Below are positions 37,073 to 46,186 of a stretch of 64,000 nucleotides of DNA, piece after piece. A program made the position numbers and the translations under genes. The DNA lies in the NCBI RefSeq assembly GCF_013394595.1, contig NZ_CP053348.1, positions 744,001 to 808,000 of the forward strand. The letters run 5' to 3'. Numbering within the stretch: the first letter of the stretch is position 1; every line of letters begins with the position of its first letter. The notes beneath the pieces were generated by a model, which was not told the origin of the DNA, did no database searches, and worked only from the letters and a program-made list of their open reading frames with translations. Origin of the DNA: Winogradskyella forsetii. GTDB lineage: Bacteria; Bacteroidota; Bacteroidia; Flavobacteriales; Flavobacteriaceae.

Positions 37073-40000
37073 TCAATCTACAGAAATTCGAATCCCTTCA
37101 CTATGGCTGCTAAACTCAGGAGCATACATACTCTGAATGGTGCTAATGCCATTGCTCATGTCTCCTGCATTGTTCACGCGTAAATCATATTCAAATACAT
37201 AAACGCCTTTTGGCAAATAGTCCATAAAAAAGTTAGTGGCTGCATCTTTGGTACTTTCGTAATAGCCCAATCCATCTTGCCATTTGTATTGCGATAATAC
37301 ATTTATGGGTTCCAAACCAGCAGCTCGCATGTCTTTTAAATGCACAAATTCCATGGTTCTATCCGTTCTCAGTTCAATTCTGACCCTAATTAAATCGCCA
37401 ACTTTTAATATTGAATTTGAAGTAATTCCTGCCTTGCCGGCAGGCAGGTCCGTGATTTCCTCGCCTTTAGCCGTGTTCGATTTTAAGAATAGTTTCTTGC
37501 TGAGTTTCAATGGCGTTTCGGCTGAGGTGATTTTATCTAAATCTTCAAAATATTGCCAGTACAAGGCTCCCCAAGCAATGCCTTCACCTTCCTGCTTGCC
37601 GCCAGGCATGGTTTTAGTGATGGTCACATCTGCTTTCTCTGGTGTAATTTCTGAACCATTCCACGAAGTTTTATAATAACCTGTTCCAGCTTCTACTTTA
37701 ACGTTTTCCAATGTTGAAGGTGAAATGGTTTCATTGCCCACTTTAACTTCCAATTGTTCTGTAGTGCTGAGCCAATCACTTCCTTGCAATAACAACGCAT
37801 AAACGGCTTCAGAAGTTGCTTTGGTCGTTTTCCAGCTATTGGTTTGTTTATTTTTTAATAACCAGATTTTTAGGTTGTCGATGTCTTTGAGATTCTTCGC
37901 TTCCGCCTTCGCTTTTGCTTCTTCGGACAGGTCGCTCTGAATGCTATTACCAACTTCCGAAAATACCTCAACCATCAACGCTTGGGTTTCAATTGGAGCT
38001 TGGTGCCAATGCCAAGAGTTGGTGTTGTTTTTCCAGTACATTCCTAGTTCATCAGAGGTAACACTGTTTTCTTTTAAGGAGTTTAAGATTTTAGCTGCTG
38101 TTTTGGCATCAGCCATTCTGTGCATGGTCATTGCCATTAAGCCTTTATCGTATAATGAACGACTTAACCAATACTTTTGAATCTGAGTTTGGTAATAGTC
38201 CATCATTTTTTTGACTTCTTTCGAAGGCGTATGTTCAGGATAAAAACTTCGTGTGTATAAATAATGCAGTTGCGTATGTGATAGATGGTCTTTGCTTAAA
38301 TCTGCCTCTTTATTGTATTTTCTGATATCCTTATATTCTTGTACGAATTCGGTATCTAAATAATCTAATGCATTTTGAATCATATTTTGTTGGTCACTGA
38401 GCGTGGTCGAATTTTGGTCACTGAGCGTAGTCGAAGTGACATTCAGTTTCCTAAGATGCCCAAAACCAGCAATGATATGCTGTGTGATAAATCGATTGTC
38501 ACGGCCACCATTAAACCAAGGCCAAGCGCCAGAACTATGCTGATTGTTTCGCAGTTTCCTAAGAGCAGATTGCAATTCATTATTCATCTTATTAAGGTCG
38601 AATAATAATGCGATTCGTTTTTTCTGTTCCATTTCAGATTCAGCATCACGTAACCAAGGCGTTTCTTGAATCAATAAGGATTTCAACTCTTGATTCTTTT
38701 CTAAATTAGAAAGTAAAGCATCTGTTGATTTCCATTGCTTAAAAACCGTTTCTATTTTAGGATTTGATTTTACAATATGTTGGGCCAAAGCATTCGCATA
38801 ATATCTCGCAAAGGTTTGCTCATTGCAATCATAAGGATATTCCATTAAATATGGCAAAGCTTGAATGGCATACCAAACCGGATTTGACGTTATTTCTAGT
38901 GTCAGCTTATGGTGGCTGAGGGTAGTCGAAGTCTGGTTTTTCAATTTATCCAATGTAAAAGTTTTGGTCTGGTTAGAGCGCATCCACATCGGAAGTGTTT
39001 CTGTTACCATCATTCTGTTACTTAGAACAGGTAAGGCATTTTGCTCGCCATCGCTGAATTGTTTCTCATTTTCCAAATCAATGGCTGTCGCTATAATTTT
39101 GTATTGGACTGCTTGAAGACCTTTGGGAATTAATAGTGACCATGAAGCTTGAGTATTCCCATTAGCGTCAACGGTAAATTCTTTATCTGTCAAGTCAGTA
39201 ATTAATGTGTAATTTCTACCTATCTCACCTTTAATTATATTGGGTAAAAATTCATCAGTCACAGGATTAGTTAATTCTAATCTCACAAGACCTGATAATT
39301 CCTTGTTAGTGAGGTTAGCAATTTTGGTAGTAATCACAATTTCATCGCCTTCTCTCAAAAATCGTGGTGCATTAGGTATGACCATTAATTCTTTTTGGGT
39401 AACGGTTTCTAGTTGCTTGACTGCACTTTCCAAAGTTTTAGTATGTGCCAACAATTGTAGTTTCCATTTGGTCAGTGCCTCTGGTGCTTTAAAGTTGAAA
39501 CTGACGTTACCTTCCGCATCGGTTTGCAATTGTGGAAAGAAGAAAGCAGTTTCGTTTAGGTTTGTTCTTATTTGGATGTTATCTAAATCAATTTCTTTTT
39601 TATTTTGATTAGGATTACTTCCACCTGAATTTTTTGGATTCCATTCTTTGTCACTTTCAGTTTTCGTTGTTGCACCATAACCTACAGTTACAACTTCTTC
39701 CAATACTGCAGAATCTTCCCTGGCCATCAAATCTGCTTGTGGTGCGGATACTCTTTTACTATAGCTAATACTTCTTTTGACGAAAGAATCATTCCCAAAA
39801 TAAAACCCAAACCAATCCAATTCATCATAACCTTGATAGGGATAGCTCTGATTGATACTAAAATTATTAAACAATCTAAAATGAGTCGTTCCAAAGCTCT
39901 GTCCCGAATTTTTGTGGATGCTTCCATAATAAACAGGATTATGAATAGGGTTGAAGTTCCAATTATGAGCCCTAAATTCATCTAAAGACGCATCGTACAT

Positions 40001-43000
40001 ACTTGCTAACAATTCCGCAGAAACTTTATCGCCTTTTGGGCCTTTGATTTTAAAACTCCAAGTTTCGTCTTGTCCTGGTTGCAGTTTGTCTCGGAACGTT
40101 GTCGTTTCGATTTCCAAATCGGTTTTAGGATAAGGCACATTTACATTAAAACTCTGGGAGTGAAATTCATTGAAAGCTGCAAATGATGTATGAACCGCAA
40201 ATCCTCCTAAATCACTTTCCAAAACAGGAATCGTTATCGTTTTTTTAGAATCATTAAGTTCAACCAATTGTGTCATTATAATTGTGTTGTCCTTTTCAAT
40301 TTCAACCGTGACGGTTAGGTTTTCTGCTGCCGAGCCTAAAGTTAGTTTTGCCATGGAACTGGTTTCGTAACTCGCTTTGTCCAATTGCGCTTCATATAAT
40401 TGGTTGTCGGCAACGGTTTTGTCTTTATCACTAAAAAGTGCCGTGAATATTTGATCTTTTACGGTTTGCCCAAACTTATCTTTGCTTTCTGCAACAAGGA
40501 TATACTGTCCGGATTCCCATTTGTTCAGTTTTTTTAGGGTGATGGTTTTCGCGTTTTCAGTATCAAAAGATGTGCTGTAAACTTCCTCGCCTTTTGGCCA
40601 ATTGGTCAATTGACCTTCATTGTCATAAGGTTCGTGCGGAAATAGTTTTATAAATTCTCCATTAGAAAGCGTTTGATAATCTGGTGCTTGCCAAGGTCTG
40701 GTTCTCAATACACGGTCTGATGCGTTCAGTTTATAGATTTTTAATTCTCCTTTTGCAGGTACAAATTCGCCATTGAGATTTTGCGATGTTAGGGTCAATT
40801 CTATTTCTTTGGTCTCTTTATCAATTTTTTGAGGCGCCACAATGTTGAGTGTCATAGCATGATAACCAACATTGACGATCGTAGAAGTTGAACGTGTTTC
40901 GCCATTAATATCGGTAACATCTGCTGTGATTTCATAATTAAACACAGGAAGATTGTCTTTTGACACACTTTCATCAGGTATGGCTTTGAACGTAATTTCA
41001 AACTCGCCTTTGGCATTTGTTTTGGTGTCTCCAAAGGTAATTTCTTGAGCTTCTGAGTTAAAATATGGTCGTCTCCAATAATACCAACCTGGAAATCTTA
41101 CATTTCGTTTAACGCGATAAACTACTTTGGCATCTGTAATGTTGCTACCAGCAAAAGCAATGGCTGTACCTTTAACTGTAATACTATCGTTGACCTTATA
41201 GGTTTCGGTAATCGGCTGAAATTCAGGTTTAAATTTTGGTCGTTTGTATTCTTCAACCGAAAAATAATGATGTCCACTGCCCACTGTATTTGATAATGCT
41301 CTGATATAGAACTGACCTGTTAAACCTCCGTTGGGAAGTATGAATTCACCATGAAACGATCCAAATTCATTGGTTACAAACTTTAATTCCGAAACTTTCT
41401 CGCCATTCACATTATGCAACTCTGCCGTAATTTCTTTGTCATCAGCAACCGATGATTTTCCGTCTTTCGATTGCGTAATGATGCCTTTAAAATAAACCGT
41501 TTGTCCTGGTCTGTAAATGCTTCGGTCCGTAAATAAAAACGTATGGTATTGTGCATCGTTATTTTCGTTTTGATCGTAGGTTCTGTTGATATAGTAATCG
41601 CCGAAATAGGCCGTGTCGTCTTTTGAATTGACTTTTATTTGAACGTTTCTGTAATAATTATTGTCTTTACTAAATTCAAATTTTCCAAAGCGGTCGGTTG
41701 TAAAACTCTTGGTCAAGCGCTTATCATTTCGGTTGTTGGAATAAGACACCTCGGCATTAATGTTTGCCATTGGTTTTCCATGGTGCCTATTGATGATTTG
41801 AAAAAAATAAGTGTCGTTTTCAGAACTTTCCACCAACGCCAAATCCGTAACCTGAATATGAGCCGTGGCAAAAACGTCAGTGTCAGAATTTGTGTCTGCT
41901 TTAATAAGGTATAAACCATTGCCCATATTAGGGACTACAATTTCAGTACTATGAATTTGATAATCGCCTTCTGTTTTTAAAGCGCTCGAAAAAGTTTCAA
42001 CAGGTTTCAGGTTTTTGAAAAACCCTTGTTTTTCATCTGCTCTGTAAATTCGATTATAACGTTCTATTTGACTTTGTGAAACCTTATAAATTTTGAAATC
42101 TAAGTTTTCTAAATTTTTATACGTCACCAGGATTTTTGAAGGTACATTATTACCAATAAATTCTTCAGCTTGCAACTGTAAACTCGGTTGACGTATATTG
42201 GCATTTAATACCTCGCATTTTTGCGCTCCAATACTCTTTGGAAATTGAGCAATTGCCGAATTGCAAAGTTCTATGGCTTCTTTTAATTTCCAGCGGTTTT
42301 TGGTGTTTACTGCGTTGTCTTCAAGATTGTTGTTGAATGAATTGCCTTGTTTCTGATAAACCGTCGCTATTTCATAATCATATAAGGTAGATAATTCTGA
42401 GGCTTTTAATTGTTCTGATTTCGACTTTAATGTATTCAGAAGTAAATCATCCACATTTGAAAATACAGCATGTTGCTTTACAAAATTCAACCGTTCAATA
42501 TCCACATCTACAAAGGCTTTTGAGATTTGGTCTTTAGCATGAAACTTTAATAAATCTTGATAGATTTTGAGAGCATTTCGTTGAAGGGATAAGGTGTCTT
42601 TGGAGGTTAAATCTAACTTCATGAAAATATCAGTATCGGCAATAAAATCTTTAGTGTCAATCGTAAATTTATAGGCTGGTTGTGTGATACTATTTTCGTC
42701 TGTTTTATAAAAACTTAAGGCATTGTGACTTAGTAAATCGTATAACGTTGGTCGATATGTTTTTGAGTGGTCAGCTTCATTGAGAAGTATGCTATATTCC
42801 TTTAATGATTCTTGTTGCAATACATCTTTATTTTCAAGAGAGCGCTGATAGTAACGGTGAATTTCATTGAAAATAGTTTCTAAATCCCAAGTTCTAAAAT
42901 CATCACTTACTTTTTCAGAGGTTTTGGTTCTGTTGTAAAATTGGTAGCGACTTTGCTGGAAATATTGCCAATACATGGTGGCCAACATATTTTCTAAAAG

Positions 43001-43306
43001 GTGCTTGGTTACAATGTCTTTGGTGGAATCGATTTCAGATTTGAAACGATTAACGATGTTAAGTTGGGCATCTTCTTCAAGCGTTAACATATATTTACTA
43101 ATATGCAACAAAGCCTTAATGCGTTGTTGGGTATTTTCCGCTTTAACCGCATTTTTATAAATAGTTTCTACCAGTTCCGAAGCGCTTTTTGTAAGTCCTT
43201 CGTTTTCAAGTTTGGTCACTTCTTTCCATTGACTATCAAAATCATTTTGGGCATTGGAAAAAGAAGCGAAGCAGATGAGCATAAGTAAAGATATATAGTT
43301 TTTCAT
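37073..43306 (-). CDS. Alpha-2-macroglobulin-like protein with thioester motif
   Basis: At 2077 residues this is the largest gene in the window. From the ATG at 43306 it has a signal peptide (MKNYISLLMLICFASFSNAQ), an N-terminal helical region, MG/MG2 beta-sandwich domains (for example FLFTDRSIYRPGQTVYFKG), the A2M central segment (LNETAFFFPQLQTDAEG, TKWKLQLLAH) and a C-terminal helical thioester domain with YPYDCNEQTF, where C1494 and Q1497 would form the thioester. Such proteins are thought to trap proteases at the cell surface or in the periplasm. A GYGATTK segment near residue 1206 resembles the SusC signature. Three STTLS-type and two LPAGKAG-type palindromic repeats are translated inside it. 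No penicillin-binding protein 1c partner is adjacent. Confidence 0.94.
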   Translation of the reverse strand: MKNYISLLMLICFASFSNAQNDFDSQWKEVTKLENEGLTKSASELVETIYKNAVKAENTQQRIKALLHISKYMLTLEEDAQLNIVNRFKSEIDSTKDIVTKHLLENMLATMYWQYFQQSRYQFYNRTKTSEKVSDDFRTWDLETIFNEIHRYYQRSLENKDVLQQESLKEYSILLNEADHSKTYRPTLYDLLSHNALSFYKTDENSITQPAYKFTIDTKDFIADTDIFMKLDLTSKDTLSLQRNALKIYQDLLKFHAKDQISKAFVDVDIERLNFVKQHAVFSNVDDLLLNTLKSKSEQLKASELSTLYDYEIATVYQKQGNSFNNNLEDNAVNTKNRWKLKEAIELCNSAIAQFPKSIGAQKCEVLNANIRQPSLQLQAEEFIGNNVPSKILVTYKNLENLDFKIYKVSQSQIERYNRIYRADEKQGFFKNLKPVETFSSALKTEGDYQIHSTEIVVPNMGNGLYLIKADTNSDTDVFATAHIQVTDLALVESSENDTYFFQIINRHHGKPMANINAEVSYSNNRNDKRLTKSFTTDRFGKFEFSKDNNYYRNVQIKVNSKDDTAYFGDYYINRTYDQNENNDAQYHTFLFTDRSIYRPGQTVYFKGIITQSKDGKSSVADDKEITAELHNVNGEKVSELKFVTNEFGSFHGEFILPNGGLTGQFYIRALSNTVGSGHHYFSVEEYKRPKFKPEFQPITETYKVNDSITVKGTAIAFAGSNITDAKVVYRVKRNVRFPGWYYWRRPYFNSEAQEITFGDTKTNAKGEFEITFKAIPDESVSKDNLPVFNYEITADVTDINGETRSTSTIVNVGYHAMTLNIVAPQKIDKETKEIELTLTSQNLNGEFVPAKGELKIYKLNASDRVLRTRPWQAPDYQTLSNGEFIKLFPHEPYDNEGQLTNWPKGEEVYSTSFDTENAKTITLKKLNKWESGQYILVAESKDKFGQTVKDQIFTALFSDKDKTVADNQLYEAQLDKASYETSSMAKLTLGSAAENLTVTVEIEKDNTIIMTQLVELNDSKKTITIPVLESDLGGFAVHTSFAAFNEFHSQSFNVNVPYPKTDLEIETTTFRDKLQPGQDETWSFKIKGPKGDKVSAELLASMYDASLDEFRAHNWNFNPIHNPVYYGSIHKNSGQSFGTTHFRLFNNFSINQSYPYQGYDELDWFGFYFGNDSFVKRSISYSKRVSAPQADLMAREDSAVLEEVVTVGYGATTKTESDKEWNPKNSGGSNPNQNKKEIDLDNIQIRTNLNETAFFFPQLQTDAEGNVSFNFKAPEALTKWKLQLLAHTKTLESAVKQLETVTQKELMVIPNAPRFLREGDEIVITTKIANLTNKELSGLVRLELTNPVTDEFLPNIIKGEIGRNYTLITDLTDKEFTVDANGNTQASWSLLIPKGLQAVQYKIIATAIDLENEKQFSDGEQNALPVLSNRMMVTETLPMWMRSNQTKTFTLDKLKNQTSTTLSHHKLTLEITSNPVWYAIQALPYLMEYPYDCNEQTFARYYANALAQHIVKSNPKIETVFKQWKSTDALLSNLEKNQELKSLLIQETPWLRDAESEMEQKKRIALLFDLNKMNNELQSALRKLRNNQHSSGAWPWFNGGRDNRFITQHIIAGFGHLRKLNVTSTTLSDQNSTTLSDQQNMIQNALDYLDTEFVQEYKDIRKYNKEADLSKDHLSHTQLHYLYTRSFYPEHTPSKEVKKMMDYYQTQIQKYWLSRSLYDKGLMAMTMHRMADAKTAAKILNSLKENSVTSDELGMYWKNNTNSWHWHQAPIETQALMVEVFSEVGNSIQSDLSEEAKAKAEAKNLKDIDNLKIWLLKNKQTNSWKTTKATSEAVYALLLQGSDWLSTTEQLEVKVGNETISPSTLENVKVEAGTGYYKTSWNGSEITPEKADVTITKTMPGGKQEGEGIAWGALYWQYFEDLDKITSAETPLKLSKKLFLKSNTAKGEEITDLPAGKAGITSNSILKVGDLIRVRIELRTDRTMEFVHLKDMRAAGLEPINVLSQYKWQDGLGYYESTKDAATNFFMDYLPKGVYVFEYDLRVNNAGDMSNGISTIQSMYAPEFSSHSEGIRISVD
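37428..37448. repeat. Palindromic repeat, family B, translated
   Basis: CCTGCCTTGCCGGCAGGCAGG is read as DLPAGKAG within the C-terminal region of the alpha-2-macroglobulin protein. It matches the unit in kmo at 4551-4571. Confidence 0.82.
37591..37611. repeat. Degraded family B repeat, translated
   Basis: CCTGCTTGCCGCCAGGCATGG keeps the pattern of the unit at 37428 with changes in both arms. It encodes TMPGGKQE next to a conserved-looking GIAWGALYWQYFE segment. Confidence 0.55.
38391..38411. repeat. Family D repeat, copy 1, translated
   Basis: TGGTCACTGAGCGTGGTCGAA is read on the minus strand as STTLSDQ. A second copy follows at 38415 and a third at 38913. Confidence 0.75.
38415..38440. repeat. 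Family D repeat, copy 2, translated
   Basis: The unit starts TGGTCACTGAGCG and ends TAGTCGAAGTGAC; its outer GTCACT and AGTGAC are complementary. It is read as VTSTTLSDQ, in tandem with copy 1. Confidence 0.8.
38913..38931. repeat. Family D repeat, copy 3, translated
   Basis: TGGCTGAGGGTAGTCGAAG is a diverged copy read as TSTTLSH, about 480 bases from the tandem pair. Confidence 0.6.
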
Positions 43307-43325
43307 GTGATAGTATTTATGACAA

Positions 43326-43344
43326 AATACATTCAAAATGTATT
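43326..43344. promoter_or_regulatory. Palindrome upstream of the alpha-2-macroglobulin gene
   Basis: AATACAT-TCAAA-ATGTATT is a perfect 7-bp-arm inverted repeat, 20 bases from the alpha-2-macroglobulin start and between two divergent genes. It may be an operator or a symmetrical promoter part; the regulator is not known. Confidence 0.4.
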
Positions 43345-43428
43345 CCAAAAACAGACCAAATGAGTAAAAGGTTCATTTCGATGAGTGAAGTTAACAATTT
43401 GTTGAGGAAACTGAACGTTATTAAATCA

Positions 43429-43436
43429 TATATTTG
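43429..43436 (+). promoter_or_regulatory. -7 element of the TPR gene
   Basis: TATATTTG matches the consensus. A TTG at 43402-43404 is 24 bases upstream, slightly too far. It covers a possible GTG start at 43436 and so favours the ATG at 43457. Confidence 0.55.
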
Positions 43437-43456
43437 TGCCACAACCCAATATTAAT

Positions 43457-44410
43457 ATGTTGAGATTACTGTTTGTTTTATTGCTATCATCATTCTGTTA
43501 TTCCCAAACATCCTTAGAAAATGCTGAGGCATTTATCGCAAAGAAGGAATATGTAAAAGCACAAAACGAAATGACCGTTTTTTTAGAATCAAATCCAAAC
43601 GATTTGGAGGCCATTGAACTTTTGGGTGAGGCTTATGGTTATCAAAAAAAATGGGATGCTGCCATAGAACAATTTCAAATTTTAAAACAGAAACGACCTG
43701 AAAATGCTGACTATCATTATAAGTATGGTGGCGCTTTAGGTATGAAAGCGTTAAGCATAAGTAAATTAAAAGCCCTCGCCATAATAGGCGACGTTAAAGA
43801 GTCGTTTACAAAAGCAGCGCAATTAGACCCAAACCATATCGAAGCACGTTGGGCATTGGTGGAATTGTATGTGTCTTTGCCAGGTATCATTGGTGGAAGT
43901 ACTGACAAAGCCTTGAGATATGCTAATGAATTACAAAATTTGTCAAAGGTCGATGGTTATTTGGCGAAAGGTTATGTTTACGAATATGATGACGAGCCAG
44001 AACTGGCTGAAAAATATTACAGATTAGCCATAAAAGTAGGCGGTTCTGTAACTTGTTATGAAAAGTTGTCTAAATTCTACGAAGCGCAACACCAACCAGA
44101 AAAGGCGATTGGTAATTTAGAAGAAGCACAAGAAAAACACCAGCGCAATGCCATGCACTATCAAATCGGTAAAGTTTGTGCTGATTATAATATTCAGCTC
44201 GATAAAGGTGAGAAGTGTATCAAAGCCTATTTAGCTAATCATTCTGCTCAGGATGGTGTGCCAAAAGCATGGGCTTATTATCGTTTGGCTCAAATTAATA
44301 AACACCGCGGAAATAAAAGTGAGGCTTTAAAATACATCAATCTTGCTCTTGATGAACTTCCTGATATCGAAACTTTTATGAAGGAAAAAATAGTGATTCT
44401 AGGACTTTAA
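43457..44410 (+). CDS. Secreted TPR-repeat protein
   Basis: From the ATG at 43457 the product has 317 residues with a signal peptide (MLRLLFVLLLSSFCYSQ) and several tetratricopeptide repeats, for example YVKAQNEMTVFLESNPNDLE and KWDAAIEQFQILKQKRPENA. TPR arrays usually hold protein complexes together. It is divergent from the alpha-2-macroglobulin gene and might share its control, but a joint function is only a guess. A GTG at 43436 would overlap the promoter. Confidence 0.88.
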   Translation: MLRLLFVLLLSSFCYSQTSLENAEAFIAKKEYVKAQNEMTVFLESNPNDLEAIELLGEAYGYQKKWDAAIEQFQILKQKRPENADYHYKYGGALGMKALSISKLKALAIIGDVKESFTKAAQLDPNHIEARWALVELYVSLPGIIGGSTDKALRYANELQNLSKVDGYLAKGYVYEYDDEPELAEKYYRLAIKVGGSVTCYEKLSKFYEAQHQPEKAIGNLEEAQEKHQRNAMHYQIGKVCADYNIQLDKGEKCIKAYLANHSAQDGVPKAWAYYRLAQINKHRGNKSEALKYINLALDELPDIETFMKEKIVILGL

Positions 44411-44512
44411 AAGTTCAGCATGATTAGTAAGAAATGATTTTTGAATCTTATGAAGATTTAGGCAAAAACCATTGCGTCTAAACTAAATTCTCCTTTTCAA
44501 TTAAGCACCACT

Positions 44513-45436
44513 TTAAATATTATTTATCCATGCAAATTGAACTTTAATCACACGATCTTTTTCGATGTTTAGAAAATCGAGATAGGCCTGCGCAGCAGGC
44601 GATTGTTTTTTTGATGTTAACCAAATCAGATTCCAAGTAGTTTTTAGCGGCAATCCTTTAACTGGAATTATCTGTAATTCTTCATTGGCCAATTCATTTC
44701 TAATGCCAATTAATGGCATAATGGAACAGCCCAATCCTGAAAGTACGGCTTGTTTAACAGCTTCGTTGGAAGTCAATTCCATGGTTTTACGCGCTGCGAA
44801 CTTGTTTTTCGCAATGAAGGACTCCATGGCATTTCGTGTTGCAGAGCCTGGTTCGCGATAAATTAAAGGCACCTCTTCAAAAAGCTTTTTCCTTGAGAGG
44901 CTTTTATCTAGTTTAAGTTTCGTACTGGCAATGAAGAATAGTTTGTTTTCCATCAAAGTAATTTTATCAACCTTTAATTTTTCTGGCAATACTGAAACTA
45001 AGGCAAAATCAACCGAATTCTGTTCCAAACTTTCTATCACACGAGATTTGTTGGTCACATCCATGAGCAATTCAACACCCTCGTTTTGTATTATGAAATC
45101 AGACAAAAAATACGGCATGACATATTTACCCGTGGAAACCACTGAAATTTTAAGTCGGCCAGAAAGCTGTCCTTTAAACGCGAGCGTTTTATAATTAATG
45201 GACTGTACTTCATTTAAGATTTTTTCTGCTGCTACGGCAATTTCAATACCAAAATCTGTAACGTATAATTGTCTTCCCACTACTTCAGTAAGCGGAATCG
45301 GAAACTGTTCCTGAAAATTTCTTAGCTGAATGGAGACTGCTGGTTGGGTCAAATGTAAGGCTTCAGAAGCTTTTGTAATGCTCTTTAATTCAGATATTTT
45401 AAGGAATATTTGAAGTTGATGTAAAGTATAGTTCAT
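44513..45436 (-). CDS. LysR-family regulator, CbbR-like, of the DAB operon
   Basis: The 307-residue protein has an N-terminal winged helix-turn-helix (MNYTLHQLQIFLKISELKS, LHLTQPAVSIQLRNFQEQF) and a periplasmic-binding-protein-like effector domain with VVSTGKYVMPYFL. LysR proteins usually control a divergent neighbour; here that is the small-gene/dabB/dabA operon. The closest general likeness is to CbbR-type regulators of carbon fixation, which fits a CO2/bicarbonate context, though the effector is unknown. Confidence 0.92.
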   Translation of the reverse strand: MNYTLHQLQIFLKISELKSITKASEALHLTQPAVSIQLRNFQEQFPIPLTEVVGRQLYVTDFGIEIAVAAEKILNEVQSINYKTLAFKGQLSGRLKISVVSTGKYVMPYFLSDFIIQNEGVELLMDVTNKSRVIESLEQNSVDFALVSVLPEKLKVDKITLMENKLFFIASTKLKLDKSLSRKKLFEEVPLIYREPGSATRNAMESFIAKNKFAARKTMELTSNEAVKQAVLSGLGCSIMPLIGIRNELANEELQIIPVKGLPLKTTWNLIWLTSKKQSPAAQAYLDFLNIEKDRVIKVQFAWINNI

Positions 45437-45445
45437 AAATATTGT

Positions 45446-45455
45446 TTATGCATAA
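45446..45455. promoter_or_regulatory. Candidate LysR binding site
   Basis: TTATGCATAA is a perfect palindrome in the LysR/DAB divergent spacer. It lies just downstream of the LysR -7 element and about 50 bases upstream of the presumed DAB start, the expected place for autorepression and activation. Confidence 0.5.
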
Positions 45456-45460
45456 CATAA

Positions 45461-45468
45461 CAAATATA
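45461..45468 (-). promoter_or_regulatory. -7 element of the LysR gene
   Basis: TATATTTG on the minus strand, 24 bases upstream of the LysR start codon. No clear TTG box is found beyond it. Confidence 0.55.
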
Positions 45469-45493
45469 AATAAAAATAAATGAATTAAATGTC

Positions 45494-45502
45494 TAATCTT
45501 TG
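45494..45502 (+). promoter_or_regulatory. Possible -7 element of the DAB operon
   Basis: TAATCTTTG is close to TAnnTTTG with one extra base. It overlaps a possible TTG start at 45500 of the first small gene, supporting its ATG at 45551. Confidence 0.45.
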
Positions 45503-45550
45503 TGCCATCAAAATAAATTTAAAACCATAATCTATTTAAAATTAATTATC

Positions 45551-45859
45551 ATGAAAACAAAAGAAGTGGCAAACAATGAAAAAATCAAACAAAAGATTCA
45601 GTTGGTAAAAGGGGATTTTACACCTTCCGAAGCCGTTCACATCATCAGAAGTCTCATAGATGAAAAAATCAACTTTCACAAGATACAGCGTCTACAAATT
45701 TGGGAAGGTAATCACAAATGCAATACAGAACAGCTTGATGGGCGTATTAAAGAGCTCGAGAAGGAAAAAGAAATTGCACGCGAGTTTATCAATAAATCGA
45801 GAAGCTCCGGACAGAAGTTACAAATTAATGGAACTCTTGAAATAACTGTAGCATCATAA
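45551..45859 (+). CDS. Unknown small protein, first gene of the DAB operon
   Basis: I do not recognise this family. The 102-residue product is charged and mostly helical by inspection (DFTPSEAVHIIRSLIDEK, QLDGRIKELEKEKEIAREF), without signal peptide or membrane segment; H and C residues are few. It is probably cytosolic. Its stop codon overlaps the start of the next small gene (TAATG), and both precede dabB, so it is likely needed for or controlled with inorganic-carbon uptake. An upstream TTG at 45500 lies on the promoter and is rejected. Confidence 0.8.
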   Translation: MKTKEVANNEKIKQKIQLVKGDFTPSEAVHIIRSLIDEKINFHKIQRLQIWEGNHKCNTEQLDGRIKELEKEKEIAREFINKSRSSGQKLQINGTLEITVAS

Positions 45860-46083
45860 TGGAGAAACAAAACTATAGACAACTAATATCGATCTCAAAA
45901 TCGAACGTACTTCCAGCTTTTGGATTGGCCATATTAATATTTTTTAACGGTTTGGCATATTTAAATAATAGCATCTTTTTGGATAAGATAATCATGGGCA
46001 GTTTCATTGTTGGATTGGTTCTGTTTTCCAAAGTACGAGGCGAAAGTAATATGGAAAAATCAGATACTGACGAAAACTTCTAA
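45859..46083 (+). CDS. Small two-helix membrane protein in the DAB operon
   Basis: The 74-residue product has two hydrophobic segments (about residues 17-33 and 42-58), VLPAFGLAILIFFNGLAYL and KIIMGSFIVGLVLF, and a charged tail ending KSDTDENF. No family is recognised. Position suggests an accessory of the DabA/DabB membrane complex. It overlaps the preceding gene by one base; dabB starts 103 bases downstream. Confidence 0.75.
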   Translation: MEKQNYRQLISISKSNVLPAFGLAILIFFNGLAYLNNSIFLDKIIMGSFIVGLVLFSKVRGESNMEKSDTDENF

Positions 46084-46186
46084 TCGAGTATTAAGAGTTC
46101 TTCCAAACTACTATTGATAGTTCAAGACCCTCTCAAATAATTCGATTTTGCGAAAAGATGAATGCAAAACCAATAATAATTTATAA

